Source: Sipunculus nudus (taxonomy: Eukaryota > Annelida > Sipuncula > Golfingiida > Sipunculidae). Taken from it: DNA of 64,000 bases. The position numbers and the translations under genes were made by a program. Of this stretch, positions 1 to 9,702 are shown one piece after another; position 1 is the stretch's first letter; every line of letters starts with the position of its first letter. The notes under the pieces are model-generated. The model had not been told where the DNA came from. It ran no database searches and worked only from the letters and a program-made list of their open reading frames with translations. The stretch is from NCBI GenBank assembly GCA_026874595.1, contig CM049310.1:66110056-66174055 (forward strand), in the 5' to 3' direction.

Positions 1-595
1 CGAAAAAAAAAAGAATTAAGGCAAATATTGTTAACTCTTCCTGGCTCAGTAGAATGAGAATTAAAATGATTTGCTTTGTTTCTCCACCTTTCTGCCTGCT
101 TAAATATTTAATAATGATGAATAAACATTTTTCCCTGTAAGCACTTGAATTAAATTTAGTATCGGCCTGTATGAATATGCAAAGGGAGCTGTAACTATAT
201 TCTTTTCTATAAAATGTAATAATTAAAGCTAATATATACAGAAACACTGCATTGTAACTCCCATCATACCCCCCTTCCCGCATCAATCCTTCCACCTGTT
301 AATTGGGGACATTATGGCTACTGTATACATATGATAAAATAGAAAAATAGGTTTATTAAAATAATTGGATCTCATTAAACAAATCTTTAAACTGTTGAAC
401 TGTCAACAGCTTATCAAAAAGGTAACCAATGGAAACACATGGTCGGATCTCAAAATATTATTTGCAACAATTTCTTCAATGATATCAACCAACCATGGCC
501 AAGATTACCTTTTCCGATCAGACTTTATCTACTTTTCATAATATTTTAGATTTTAACCTTCCAGGTGTTTAAGTACTGTTTAATGCTCCATCCCA
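1..595. other. AT-rich intronic sequence, no feature seen
   Basis: No coding exon, RNA gene or recognisable element terminus was found here on either strand. By position it should be intron or upstream gene sequence of the GABA-B receptor-like gene, but no splice site could be tied to a receptor exon. Confidence 0.4.
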
Positions 596-605
596 TCTCT
601 CTCTG

Positions 606-649
<44 letters not shown>

Positions 650-658
650 TTTCTCTCT
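596..658. repeat. (CT)n microsatellite
   Basis: A run of about 60 bases of CT dinucleotides with a few TGT or TTT interruptions. Simple sequence, probably slippage-derived. Confidence 0.95.
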
Positions 659-779
659 AGATCCACCTCCTTGCTGCCCTCACTATTCCCTTCTTTGAAC
701 CCCATCCAACTGTCAGCCTCAGTAAACAAGAACAAGTTGAATCAGATATATTCATACTTTAAAATTTTGTATAACTATT

Positions 780-873
780 TGTCCATAGGTACCTATGTAC
801 ATGCCAGAAATTATGTCAATATTGTGTAATTTGTAGACATATTGGGCATCAAAATAATGTACCTTGTCAAGAC
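780..873 (+). repeat. Family A1 fragment (left piece)
   Basis: Contains the A1 interior phrases CATGCCAGAAATTATGTC and a decayed form of the 'gggcccaaacataatg' phrase found in the better copies near 48900 and 56040. It is cut off on the left and interrupted at about 873. Confidence 0.6.
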
Positions 874-1292
874 TGAAGAGATATTGTGTCATACAGTCAC
901 AAATCCCCTCATCAGCAATGTAAATCATAACATCATATCTGTCAAATTGAAAGCTTGCAGACTTCCATACACTTTAGATCCTTCAACAAATAGCCTTATC
1001 ATCATTCTACTACTGCTTATTACTGCTGTCATTGCATTCATATTTGCTCAAATATATCACAATTTTCAACCCCTCCTAAATAAATAAAAAATAAACCACT
1101 ATATTTTACTCTATTAATCAGTCAGGTTATTTCATTTATCATTTACTCACATATTACATTACATTCCTTTATAATAGCCCAACATGTCCATGATATTCAT
1201 AAGCTTTATTGACTCGATATAGTATCACAGTGGAGAAACATTTATAGTCCAATCAGAATCAGCTGAGCGCCGTGACCCATGGGTCCCTTGTT
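874..1292 (+). repeat. Insertion ending in a family A 3' terminus
   Basis: The right end, 1258-1292, is a perfect family A terminus: CAGCTGAGC, the palindrome GACCCATGGGTC as the 3' hairpin, then CCTTGTT. Directly after it the A1 interior resumes at the 'gtcagggatataacatt' phrase, so this block interrupts an older A1 copy. Its left half (874-1200) matches nothing else I recognise and no 5' head is visible. Confidence 0.6.
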
Positions 1293-2857
1293 TTGTCAGG
1301 GATATAACATTATTTAATCAAGATTCAATTGTATACCAAAAATTAGTTCTGAATTTTTCAAATTTTATAAGTTATTAACATAAATATAAAATCAGTACCT
1401 TAAATTTTGCCCAACTTTGACCATGGAACTTTTGTTTCCTGTAAGCACTGTTGATATATTTTTCATATCATGCACACAAAAGGATTTCAGCTTGTTAGTT
1501 TTGAAATGTGAAAGAAATTGGCCAAAAACCGTAGCTTTTATTAAAGTTTTTATGAGACCATGTCTTACCCAGCCCCTCCTCAGTCACCTGTGTGTCAACT
1601 TTTTGACCTTTCAGCAAATTATGCATGCTTGAGCCAGGGCATATACTGGTCAGCCAGGCAGCTTATGGCTGACCAGTTGATTCAGGTGTCCAACCCAACT
1701 CATATATTAGTTGTTTTGTAAATTGATCTACAACATAACAATAAACATTAAATAAATAAATTTGTATAGGTCTATAATAACAACTTTAAGAAAAATTATT
1801 AGAAAAGAAATTTGATAGTTGATGAGTAACAGAGAATTACCTTGCAATTACTGATGTTTTATGGATTTTGTATGGATGGATGAAAATAAATTCCAAAAAA
1901 TACCATGGAGCCACCTATGGTATTTTTCATTTCAATTTCCATAAAGCAAAAGAAAAAAATAATTAAATTTATTGTTCTTTACTATTAGGAATTATATGAA
2001 GGAAATTAATGATAGACAAAGATGCAAATGATAAAATTTATCTAAATTTCCAGGTCTTTTACAAGTGTTTCAGCTTGTTAATATATATTTTCTTCAAAAT
2101 TAAAAAAAATTAAAATATGTCAACATTTTTAAATTTTACCCAGACAAGTACTGATTTAAGATGTCAATATGTTTCACTAATGACTGTATCAGCTGTCACA
2201 AGACTATGTAAATAATCAAGTTTTAAATTACTGGTTCCTTTATTTCAGTTAATAAAATTAAACTTGCCCATCTCTAGTTTCTCCTTGTATAATTTATAGG
2301 GTGTTCTTTTCCTTGGGTTAATTTTTACACATATAATGGTTTCAAAGCTGAGATGACTTTTAATTATTTTTTTCTGTTACATTTTTTTAAAATAAAAATA
2401 TTTGAATATGATAAAAAATCAGATCTTAGACAAGTTCTAATTGTGATTTCTGTAATGTTAATAATTGTCACAAGACTCTTGCTAAGTCTAGTGCATAGAT
2501 TGATGTGAAAGTAGTCCAAAGTGAATATAATAGTTTTATTTTTTAAATGGAAATGAAAGACATAAAACCAGGCACTTTTAATCATTATTTAACCTTGTGA
2601 AATTTGTATATTATGGATTCTCAAGAACTTGGTTTGGCTGGAACTGAATAAATACCAGATATTGTGTGAATACTTTGCAAATGTATTTGAATGCGAATAT
2701 GAATTTGTACTCAATAATTTCATGGATAAGAATAAGAAAAAAGGTAAAAATGAAAGTATTTGAATACAAATGCAAAAAATTTCAAAATGTATTAATGAAT
2801 ATATTCATTTATTTTGATTGTATTATTTAAAAATCTTTTCAGATGTTACTGTTATTA
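1293..2857 (+). repeat. Family A1 interior, interrupted by a B element
   Basis: Follows the same order of phrases as the A1 copies at 49700-50850 and 56800-58030 (gtcaggg..., gcacgtttgtttcctg..., gatgagtaacag..., gaatacgaatatgaa...). The matching tail is found on the far side of the B element, at 5339-5609, so the two pieces are one A1 copy split by B. Confidence 0.7.
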
Positions 2858-5338
2858 TTAGCGAACCTGTGAGCTTATGCGATGGTGTGGTGTCGTCCGG
2901 CGTCCCATACTAACTTGAAAACGGGAAGAGTTAGCATCACGAAATTTTATGCAAAAAATTAGTCATCTGAAAAACTCTATCGGATTTTGCTTATTTTTTG
3001 GCTAACTGCATTTTCTTAGATTTTATAGGGAAAAAGCTAAAAAAGCTTTAAAAATCTTCTTCTCCGAAACTGTTCAGCCAAATTGTCCAACATTTCACAG
3101 AAATGATCCCTGGAACAATCTCTCTCAAGTTTGTTCGAATGGTTTAAGTTCGGTGATTTTTGGCTGAGTTACAGCTAGTTGAACTTAGTCATCTGTCCAA
3201 AAAAAGCATACTAAAATTACAATCTTAGAAACGGCTGGAACTATCATCACCAAATTTATGCCAATGTTGGTCACATGAGTCATATCTTAAATTGAGGTAT
3301 TGGTGGCGCCATCTGCATCGGCCTTTTTTGTACGGGGGTCATCAGTGCCCGTATCATACTGACAGCTACAAATAACTTCTTCGTTGAAACAATATGGCCA
3401 AATCGTTTAATATCGCACAGAAATGATCCTAGGATAGTGCTTTCTGAAGTTTGTTCAAATGGTCTCAGTTCAGTGACTTTTGGCTAAGTTATGGGAAGCT
3501 ATAGTCATATACCATAACAGCCCATTTTAGCTAAGTGGCTACAAAAATCTTCTTCTCAAAAACCACTGGGCCAAAGTCTTAAATCTCACACATTAATTAT
3601 CCTTAGATGTTGATAATTCAAGTTTGTTCAAATGGTTTTGGTTCAGTGATTTTTGGCTGAGTTATGTGTAGCTTAACTTATCCATTTTGCTGTATTTTCC
3701 CATATGAGTTATAAACCTGCAAAACATTTTTAGACTGACGCCACTGAGGCCAATTTGTTTAATATTTTACAAGAATAGTCCCCTGAATAATTCTTATAAT
3801 GATTAACTTTTAAGTTCCAAAGAATGAATTATGGCTGAATTATAAAGATTGAATTGAGTCATTTTACCATATATGTTAGCTGTGTAAAGCAGACTCATCT
3901 AGCCTAGCACCAGTTTATCAGCATCCCTTACATCATGCCTCTAGACCTTCAGGTTTCAGGTTATCTATGGTTAATATTGACAAGAATGTTTTTTAAAAGC
4001 TTTTAAATAATGTAGATTTATGATTTTAGATATACTTCATACCAGGCAATGTTAACAATCACAGGTATACAGCTCTCTGTGGGTATATAAAGACGGCTAT
4101 ACATAGATTATAAATAATTGGTATCCATAATCAACTGTATTCAAGATTTTGCCATCAGTGAGATGTATCTGTATTATAATTTTGCATTCAGTATGCATCT
4201 GTAGTAATTTTTAGTGAGCCTGTGAGCTAATTTGATGTTGTGGCAGCGTCCATAGTCCATCTTCTGTAAGTTAACCCATACTAGTCGAAAACAACTGGAG
4301 CTAGCATCTTGAAATGTAATGTAAAAAATTAGCCATCTGAAAAACTCTGCATTTTCTTAGATCTTAATGAGAAAAAAATTTAAAAACCTTTAAAAATCTT
4401 CTCCGACTAAACGGTCAAGCCAAATTGTTCAGTATTTCACAGAAATAATCTTTTATATCATATCTTACAAGTTTGTTCGAATGGTTCAAGTATGATATAA
4501 AAGATTAAAAAGTATTTTAGCCAAAGTCTTTCAGTATGTGTAAACAGATTTACCAACAGGCCAAGATTGTGTCTGTAATTTTAAATAGGTTGAGAAACTG
4601 CCAACTGTTTCAGATTTGGCAACAGATCAAGAGTTCATTCAGTGCAGCCAGAAATAGGTCAAGAGTTCAATCATTGCAGCCAAGCACAAGGCATGTGATC
4701 ACCTCATGGGCAGCATGTGATCATTTCATGGGTAGCATGTGATCACCTCATGAGTATCATGTGATCACCTCATGTTCATTCAGTGCAGCCAGGTACAGGT
4801 CAAAAGTTCACTCAGTCTAGCCAGGTGCAGGTCAAGAGTTCACTCAGTGCAGTAGCCTGAGCCAGTAATTTGTCACAGTACACTTGGGGCAACAGCCTTT
4901 GTCACTTAAGCCTGGTCAGCCCCTTGCATCAGACTCAAGGTAAGTTTGATGTTTTGGGCTGATATTCTGACCTGTCTATGTGTCTTTAATGGCTTTCTCG
5001 TTCACAAGAATGGTGTTGCCATCTACAATGACTTTTGCAAAGTGTATGTGCCTGCTTAATTCTACGGAAGAATTTGATATATCAGCCTGAAATTGGGCAT
5101 ATTTATACATGTCAAATAGGTTTGTTGTATACAAGACTGGTGGTGCCACCTACAATAATTTTTGTGTTGTGTGCACCCATGCCAGAATTTCAGCAGTGAT
5201 GTTTGTGTATTGTTTCTTGTTCAAAATGTTTAGTACTTGCATTGTTCATATATATGAAAAGTAGTGGTTCAGCATTTAAGCGTTATACCTGGTGTATATC
5301 CATATGCACAGGTTCGCATTAGGCCTGTAGGCCTTGTT
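2858..5338 (+). mobile_element. Family B element (about 2.5 kb), nested in A1
   Basis: The 5' head TTAGCGAACCTGTGAGC lies at 2858 and the 3' end at 5308-5338 has CACAGGTTCGC (the inverted head), the AGGCCT-GT-AGGCCT hairpin and CTTGTT. The body has diverged repeats of 'aaatgatccctggaacaat', a second B-like head (TTTTTAGTGAGCCTGTGAGC) at 4211, the GTGATCAC minisatellite, the 32-bp 'caagagttcactcagtgcag' repeats and the GGTGGTGCCACC core monomers. No long reading frame is present, so it is non-autonomous. The internal second head suggests two B copies merged. Helentron-type assignment is inferred from structure. Confidence 0.75.
4692..4772 (+). repeat. 22-bp minisatellite (GTGATCACCTCATG)
   Basis: Four head-to-tail copies of a 22-bp unit containing the palindrome GTGATCAC. 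The same array recurs inside other B copies near 16251, 23556, 30839, 48181 and 53216, so it is an old internal part of family B. Confidence 0.85.
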
Positions 5339-5609
5339 TTGATAATTCTTCTGCAATGTAGATAAAGCTATATGGCCAAGTCAAAACCTTTGTGACAATA
5401 GCACACCATTTCCAACTGTAAATAATATAAATGACATCAATCCTCTTCCAAGGATATTATCAAAATCTTACATAACTTGAGTTAAACACCATCAACTCAT
5501 AATACAGCTAATATTACCACACAAAACCAGCAATTGCCTACCTCCTCTTTCAAATCATATTTTGGATCATATATAACAGCTGAGCACCATGACCCATGGG
5601 TCCCTTGTT
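5339..5609 (+). repeat. Family A1 3' tail and terminus
   Basis: Continues the A1 copy broken by B: 'atatggccaagtcaaaa', 'taccacacaaaaccagca', then CAGCTGAGC, palindrome GACCCATGGGTC and CCTTGTT at 5577-5609. It ends 39 bp before the first receptor exon. Confidence 0.8.
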
Positions 5610-5646
5610 TATCATGGTGCATATGGAATTTTATTTTATTTTTTTT

Positions 5647-5648
5647 AG
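5647..5648 (+). promoter_or_regulatory. 3' splice acceptor of receptor exon 1
   Basis: A T-rich tract of about 20 bases ends in TTTTTTAG. The next base opens the reading frame that aligns with GABBR1, and the phase fits. Confidence 0.8.
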
Positions 5649-5853
5649 GTTGTTCGAGAAAGAGAATTGCTCTTAGTACTTGGAACCTTTGTTGTGACTG
5701 ATGTCATTATTTTGAGTATATGGCAAACTGTGGATCCGTTGTATCGTGAACTGGAAAGCTTTCCACATGAACAGTCACAGGACATGGATGTAGATGTAGA
5801 ACTTAAGCCACAGCTGGAACACTGCAGCTCCAGACATTTCAGCATATGGCTGG
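5649..5853 (+). CDS. GABBR1: GABA-B receptor subunit 1-like, exon with TM4 and extracellular loop 2
   Basis: An internal exon of a class C GPCR that would sit in the plasma membrane, bind GABA through an extracellular flytrap domain (not in this window) and signal as a heterodimer with subunit 2. The frame opens at 5649 (VVREREL...). Residues about 6-26 form a hydrophobic helix, TM4, with TDVIILSIWQTVDPLYR; the W-Q-x-V-D-P block is a family hallmark. It continues into loop 2, which has an acidic stretch followed by LKPQLEHCSSR; this cysteine is the family's usual partner for the TM3 disulphide. The exon ends WLG with one base of the next codon (phase 1) before the donor GTCAGT, which is weak at +3. 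LEHCSSR matches subunit 1 better than subunit 2. No stops or frameshifts. Family assignment is firm; subunit assignment is likely. Earlier exons are outside the window. Confidence 0.87.
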
Positions 5854-5879
5854 GTCAGTTAAATATACTCATTACAAAC

Positions 5880-6530
5880 ATTTCAGCTAAGCTGACTGTA
5901 AGTCCTCAGGTCTATAGTGATGGTCCTGTGTCCATTGTCCATTGAAGAAAATGTATGCATTTATTCAAAAGTTGTGAGGTTCACAAAAATCCTACATTTC
6001 TTTAGGTTTGACCTTGAAAATAAAGGTCAAGGTCACTAGTCATGAAAAAAAAAAATCTGAGATAATGGTGGACATGTTTTTAAGCAAGCTGACTGAAAGT
6101 ACTTAAGCTGTAGTGATGGGTCTTTATCCATAGTCCTTCCATCCTGCCGTACGGCCATCTGTCCTTTAGCAGGGCAAAAATCTTAACCATTAGACCTTGA
6201 AATTTCTTACTTGAAATCCACAGCCGTCTGTTGTGCCGTCTGTCTGTCCGTCCATTAACCAGGTTTAAATTGTAACAGCCGGACCTTGAATCTTTTTAAT
6301 TGACTGCAGGGAGGACCATGAAAAATCTCCTTAGAAACCTGAAATTAGGTCTCTGTTACCCATATCCTCCGAGCTATGAGGCCTAGAAAAAACACCCAAT
6401 ATAACTAAAAATTTGATACAAAAGCTCCAGTATCTGAATAACTAATGCATTGATCACCATGATTTTTTGCATGCATATTCATCATGGAGTGCTTCATCAG
6501 TTCTTACAGAATGGTGGTGCCAGCTAGATT
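5880..6530 (+). repeat. Diverged family A copies
   Basis: Old A-type heads are recognisable at 5880 (TTTCAGCTAAGCTGACTG) and 6080 (TTAAGCAAGCTGACTG), each followed by the 'ctatagtgatgg... gtccattgtcc' lead-in and A2 interior phrases such as 'aaatcttaaccattagacc' and 'ccatgaaaaatctcctt'. No intact 3' end. The region starts only 27 bp after the exon 1 donor. Confidence 0.55.
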
Positions 6531-8297
6531 TTTTAGCTCAGCTGACTATAAGTCATCTGAGCTATAGTCGTGGTCCATTGTCTGTCGTTTGTTCGTAGGT
6601 CAGTCCGTCTGTCCATCTGTCTAGCTGTCCATCCGTCCATAGATGTGGCACATTTTTTAAACCATAAGACCTAGGAATCCAAAATTAAGCATAATGTTAG
6701 ATGTCCCCAAGATCTCCTACCAAGCCGTAAAACTAAGACTTTGAAAAATTAAGGAAAAACCTCAATTTTTAGCTCAGCTGACTATAACTAATCTGAGCTA
6801 TAGTCGTGGTCTATTGTCCATCGTTCGTCTAGCTGTCCATCCGTCCGTCTGTCCGTAGATGTGTCACATTTTGAAACCGTGAGACCTAGGAATCCAAAAT
6901 TCAGCAAAATGTTAGATGTCCCCAAGATCTCCTACCAAGCCGTAAAGCTGGATCTTTGCGACTTCGTTCCTTTGAGAAATTAAGGAAAAACCTCAAAGTT
7001 TTAGCTCAGCTGACTATAAGTCATCTGAGCTATTGTTGTGCTCCTTTGTCCGTTGGCTGTCCCTCTTCCTTCTGTCTAGCTGTCCGTCCATCCGTTAAAC
7101 TGGCACGTTTTGAAACCATTGGACCTACGAATCTGAAATTCGGCATACCTTTAGATGTCCCCAAAATCTCCTACCATACCAAAAATTGGGTCACTAGGAC
7201 TTTGTTCCTTCGAATTATTAAGGAAAACCTCCGTTTTCAATTAAAAACCCATTGTTACAATTCAAGACTGCCTAATATCTATACCACTGATCTGACTGTG
7301 ATTATATAAAATATACATGTTCTTCTATTTATACTCTATGCACATTCAAGAAATGATGTGAGTATTGCAAAAGATATGGGTCCCAAACATAATGCACTTT
7401 GTAAACAAGAAATATATTTACTCCCTTAATATGAAAATTGCTGAAGCTAGAGATTTTTTTGTCAGGGATATATTATTATTTAATCGAGATTCAATTTTAT
7501 ACCCAAAATTAGTTCTGAATTTTTCAAATTTTATAAGTTATTAACATAAATATAAAATCAGTACCATAAATTTTGCCTGATTTTGATCATCGCATGTTTG
7601 TTTCCTGTAAGCACTGTTGATATAATTTTCATATCATGCAGAAATACGGATTTTAACATGACAATAAACAATGAATTAATAAATTTTATAGGTCTATAAT
7701 AACAACTTTAAAAATAATCAATAGAAAAGGAATTCGACGGCTGATGAGTAACACTAACAGGGAATTACCTTGCAGTTACTGATGTTTTATGGATTTTGCA
7801 AGGATGGATGAAAATGAATTCCAAGTAACACCATTGAGTCACCTATGGTATTTTTCTTTTCAATTTTAAAAATGTAAAAAAAATAATTAAATTATATTGT
7901 TCTATACTGTTAGGGATTATATGAAGGAAATTAATGATTTACAGAGATGCAGTTGATAATATTAATCTAAATTCCCAGGTCTTTTCCAAGTGTTTCAGCT
8001 TGATAATTTATATTTATTTCAAATTTTAAAAAAAAAGTTAAAATATGTCAAAATTTTTAAATTTTACTTGGACAAGTACTGAATAAAGATTTCAATATGT
8101 TTCACATATGACATTATGACATTCAGACACGTGGCTGTAACAGTTGTCTCAAGACTATGTAAATCATCAAAATTTATATTACTGGTTCCTATATTTCAGT
8201 TAATAAAATTAAACTTGCCCATCTCTAGTTTTCTCGTTGTATAATTTATAGGGTATTCTTATCCTATTTTTTACACATTGTTACAGGTGCTCTATTA
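6531..8297 (+). mobile_element. Family A1 copy with three tandem 5' heads, cut by the LTR element
   Basis: The head AGCTCAGCTGAC followed by the inverted arm GTCAT-CTGAGCTA occurs at 6535, 6771 and 7003 (spacing 236 and 232 bp), each with 'gtagatgtggcacatttt', 'gaatccaaaattcagc' and 'gatgtccccaagatctcct'. The third unit runs on into the A1 body up to the start of the LTR at 8298. The usual A1 tail was not found on the other side. Confidence 0.7.
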
Positions 8298-8520
8298 TGT
8301 AACACGGGCGTAACTCGTGTTGTTGTTACATTCCGAACTGGTTAAACTCTCGTTGTCATGTGAGCCTTGGGATTTCACGCCTGGTTGTGGGTCATGTGAT
8401 GAGCCTGGTTTGTGTAGAGACACATGGCTATGTCTTTCTAGATAATTCCTGAAATGCGTGTTGTGCAAGAACTTAAAGACTATTCGAGAAGTAGAAGGTT
8501 CCCGGCTTAGGGTGTGAAGG

Positions 8521-8528
8521 TATATAAA
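8521..8528 (+). promoter_or_regulatory. TATA box of the LTR
   Basis: TATATAAA, 223 bp into the LTR and about 360 bp before the poly(A) signal. Transcription would start roughly 25-30 bp downstream. Confidence 0.6.
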
Positions 8529-8884
8529 GGGCTGTTGTTTAGAACCAGGGGGCAGACAGCAGAGCATATACCAGCGGATGCAGAAGTGTGTGTCAGATTC
8601 TAAGACCTTATCAAACGAATGTGGCAATTATAGATGTTCAAAGATTATCTCCCGGATTTTATACATTTGGACTTCAGTTTACTTTCTGTGTTGTTGCAAG
8701 AACTTTCCACTGGACTGTCATTCTCCGAGAGTTTACATTCAAAGGACTTATCTTGGTGAAGGTGTTGGTATCCAGGTGTTGTACCATTATCTTTCTGTGT
8801 GATTGTATTGACCTGTTGCTAAAATGCTGTGTTACTGTATAATTTTATTGATTTAGTGTTTTGTATTGTTAGGGTTGTTTTAGG

Positions 8885-8890
8885 AATAAA
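8885..8890 (+). terminator. AATAAA poly(A) signal of the LTR
   Basis: AATAAA lies 77 bp before the LTR end, a normal place for the R/U5 boundary. Confidence 0.6.
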
Positions 8891-8967
8891 TTATAGTTAT
8901 TTGTTAACAAAAAACCACTGACTTCTTTATTCATTCCCCTAGACATTTCCCGCTGCCTAGTGTTACA

Positions 8968-9192
8968 GAATCTGATTTTTTTTTTTATATCCATTACAAA
9001 ATTTGTGTTCATCACGCATACGTGATCTGTTTATATTAGGTTCCGTAACATAAAATTGGGGGCTCTCGTCGGGATGCTTAATAGTTATCAAATTTATTAG
9101 GCCTTGACCTGGACATATTGTTTTATCATACATTGTTTACAAGATTACATATTGTTTACAGTACATTGTTTACAGGATTTATCTCAGTGGTA
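8968..9192 (+). other. Leader of the LTR element, left part
   Basis: Non-coding. It contains the primer-binding-site-like sequence at 9057-9075 and then 'tacattgtttacag' repeats, up to the point where an A2 element interrupts it. The 89 bases between the LTR end and the primer site are unusual and may be a small insertion. Confidence 0.5.
9057..9075 (+). promoter_or_regulatory. Primer-binding-site-like sequence (tRNA-Pro type)
   Basis: TGGGGGCTCTCGTCGGGAT resembles the tRNA-Pro-complementary site known from gammaretroviruses and many vertebrate gypsy elements, with a 2-base insertion and one missing C. It lies 89 bp after the LTR end instead of directly next to it. Confidence 0.6.
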
Positions 9193-9702
9193 TTTAAGCT
9201 CAGCTGACTGTAAGTCATCTGAGCTATAGGGATCACCTTTTGTCCGTTATCCGTCCGGCATGCCAGGCATCTGTCGGTTAACAGGGCACAAATCGTAACC
9301 GCTGGACCTGGAATCTTCTTACCATACATTCAGAGAGGTCCATGAAAAATCTCCTTGGAAACCTGGAATTAGGTCTCTGTTACCCATATACGTATTGATC
9401 ATGGAGTGTTTCATCAATTTCTGCAGACTGGTGGTGCCAACTGTATTTGTTCGGGTTTTTCTACGAATTTTTTCTCTATTTTTTAGACCTTTTAAGATAT
9501 GAACATCTGTTAACAGGGCACAAATCATAAAGACTGGACCTAGAATCTTCATTCTTGACACACAGGGAGACCCATGAAAAGTCTCCATGGAATCCTGAAA
9601 TAAGGTCTCTGTTACCCATATTCTTTCAGCTGTATGACACGAAAATACCCCCCCAGAATAATGGAAAATTTGATACATAAACTGCAGTATCTCAATAACT
9701 AC

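Larger units (their letters stand above)
8298..8967 (+). mobile_element. 5' long terminal repeat of a Ty3/gypsy-type retrotransposon
   Basis: The 670-bp block starts TGTAACAC and ends GTGTTACA, an 8-bp perfect terminal inverted repeat of the TG...CA type. Inside are a TATA box (8521-8528) and an AATAAA signal (8885-8890), in the order expected for U3-R-U5. A primer-binding-site-like sequence follows at 9057 and a gag frame further on. No second LTR is in the window. Confidence 0.75.

Noticed and set aside
842-1087. 81-codon frame with a hydrophobic stretch that could be a small membrane protein
   Set aside because: It overlaps A1-type repeat sequence at its start, has no homology I recognise and sits in AT-rich DNA where Ile/Leu-rich frames arise by chance.
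4536-4742. 68-codon frame repeated at 16099-16305 with one residue changed
   Set aside because: It lies in the 1.27-kb duplicated repeat block and its shared reading simply follows from the DNA identity, including the GTGATCAC minisatellite.
5645-5845. Minus-strand frame opposite receptor exon 1
   Set aside because: Shadow of the real exon; serine- and cysteine-rich with no family signal.
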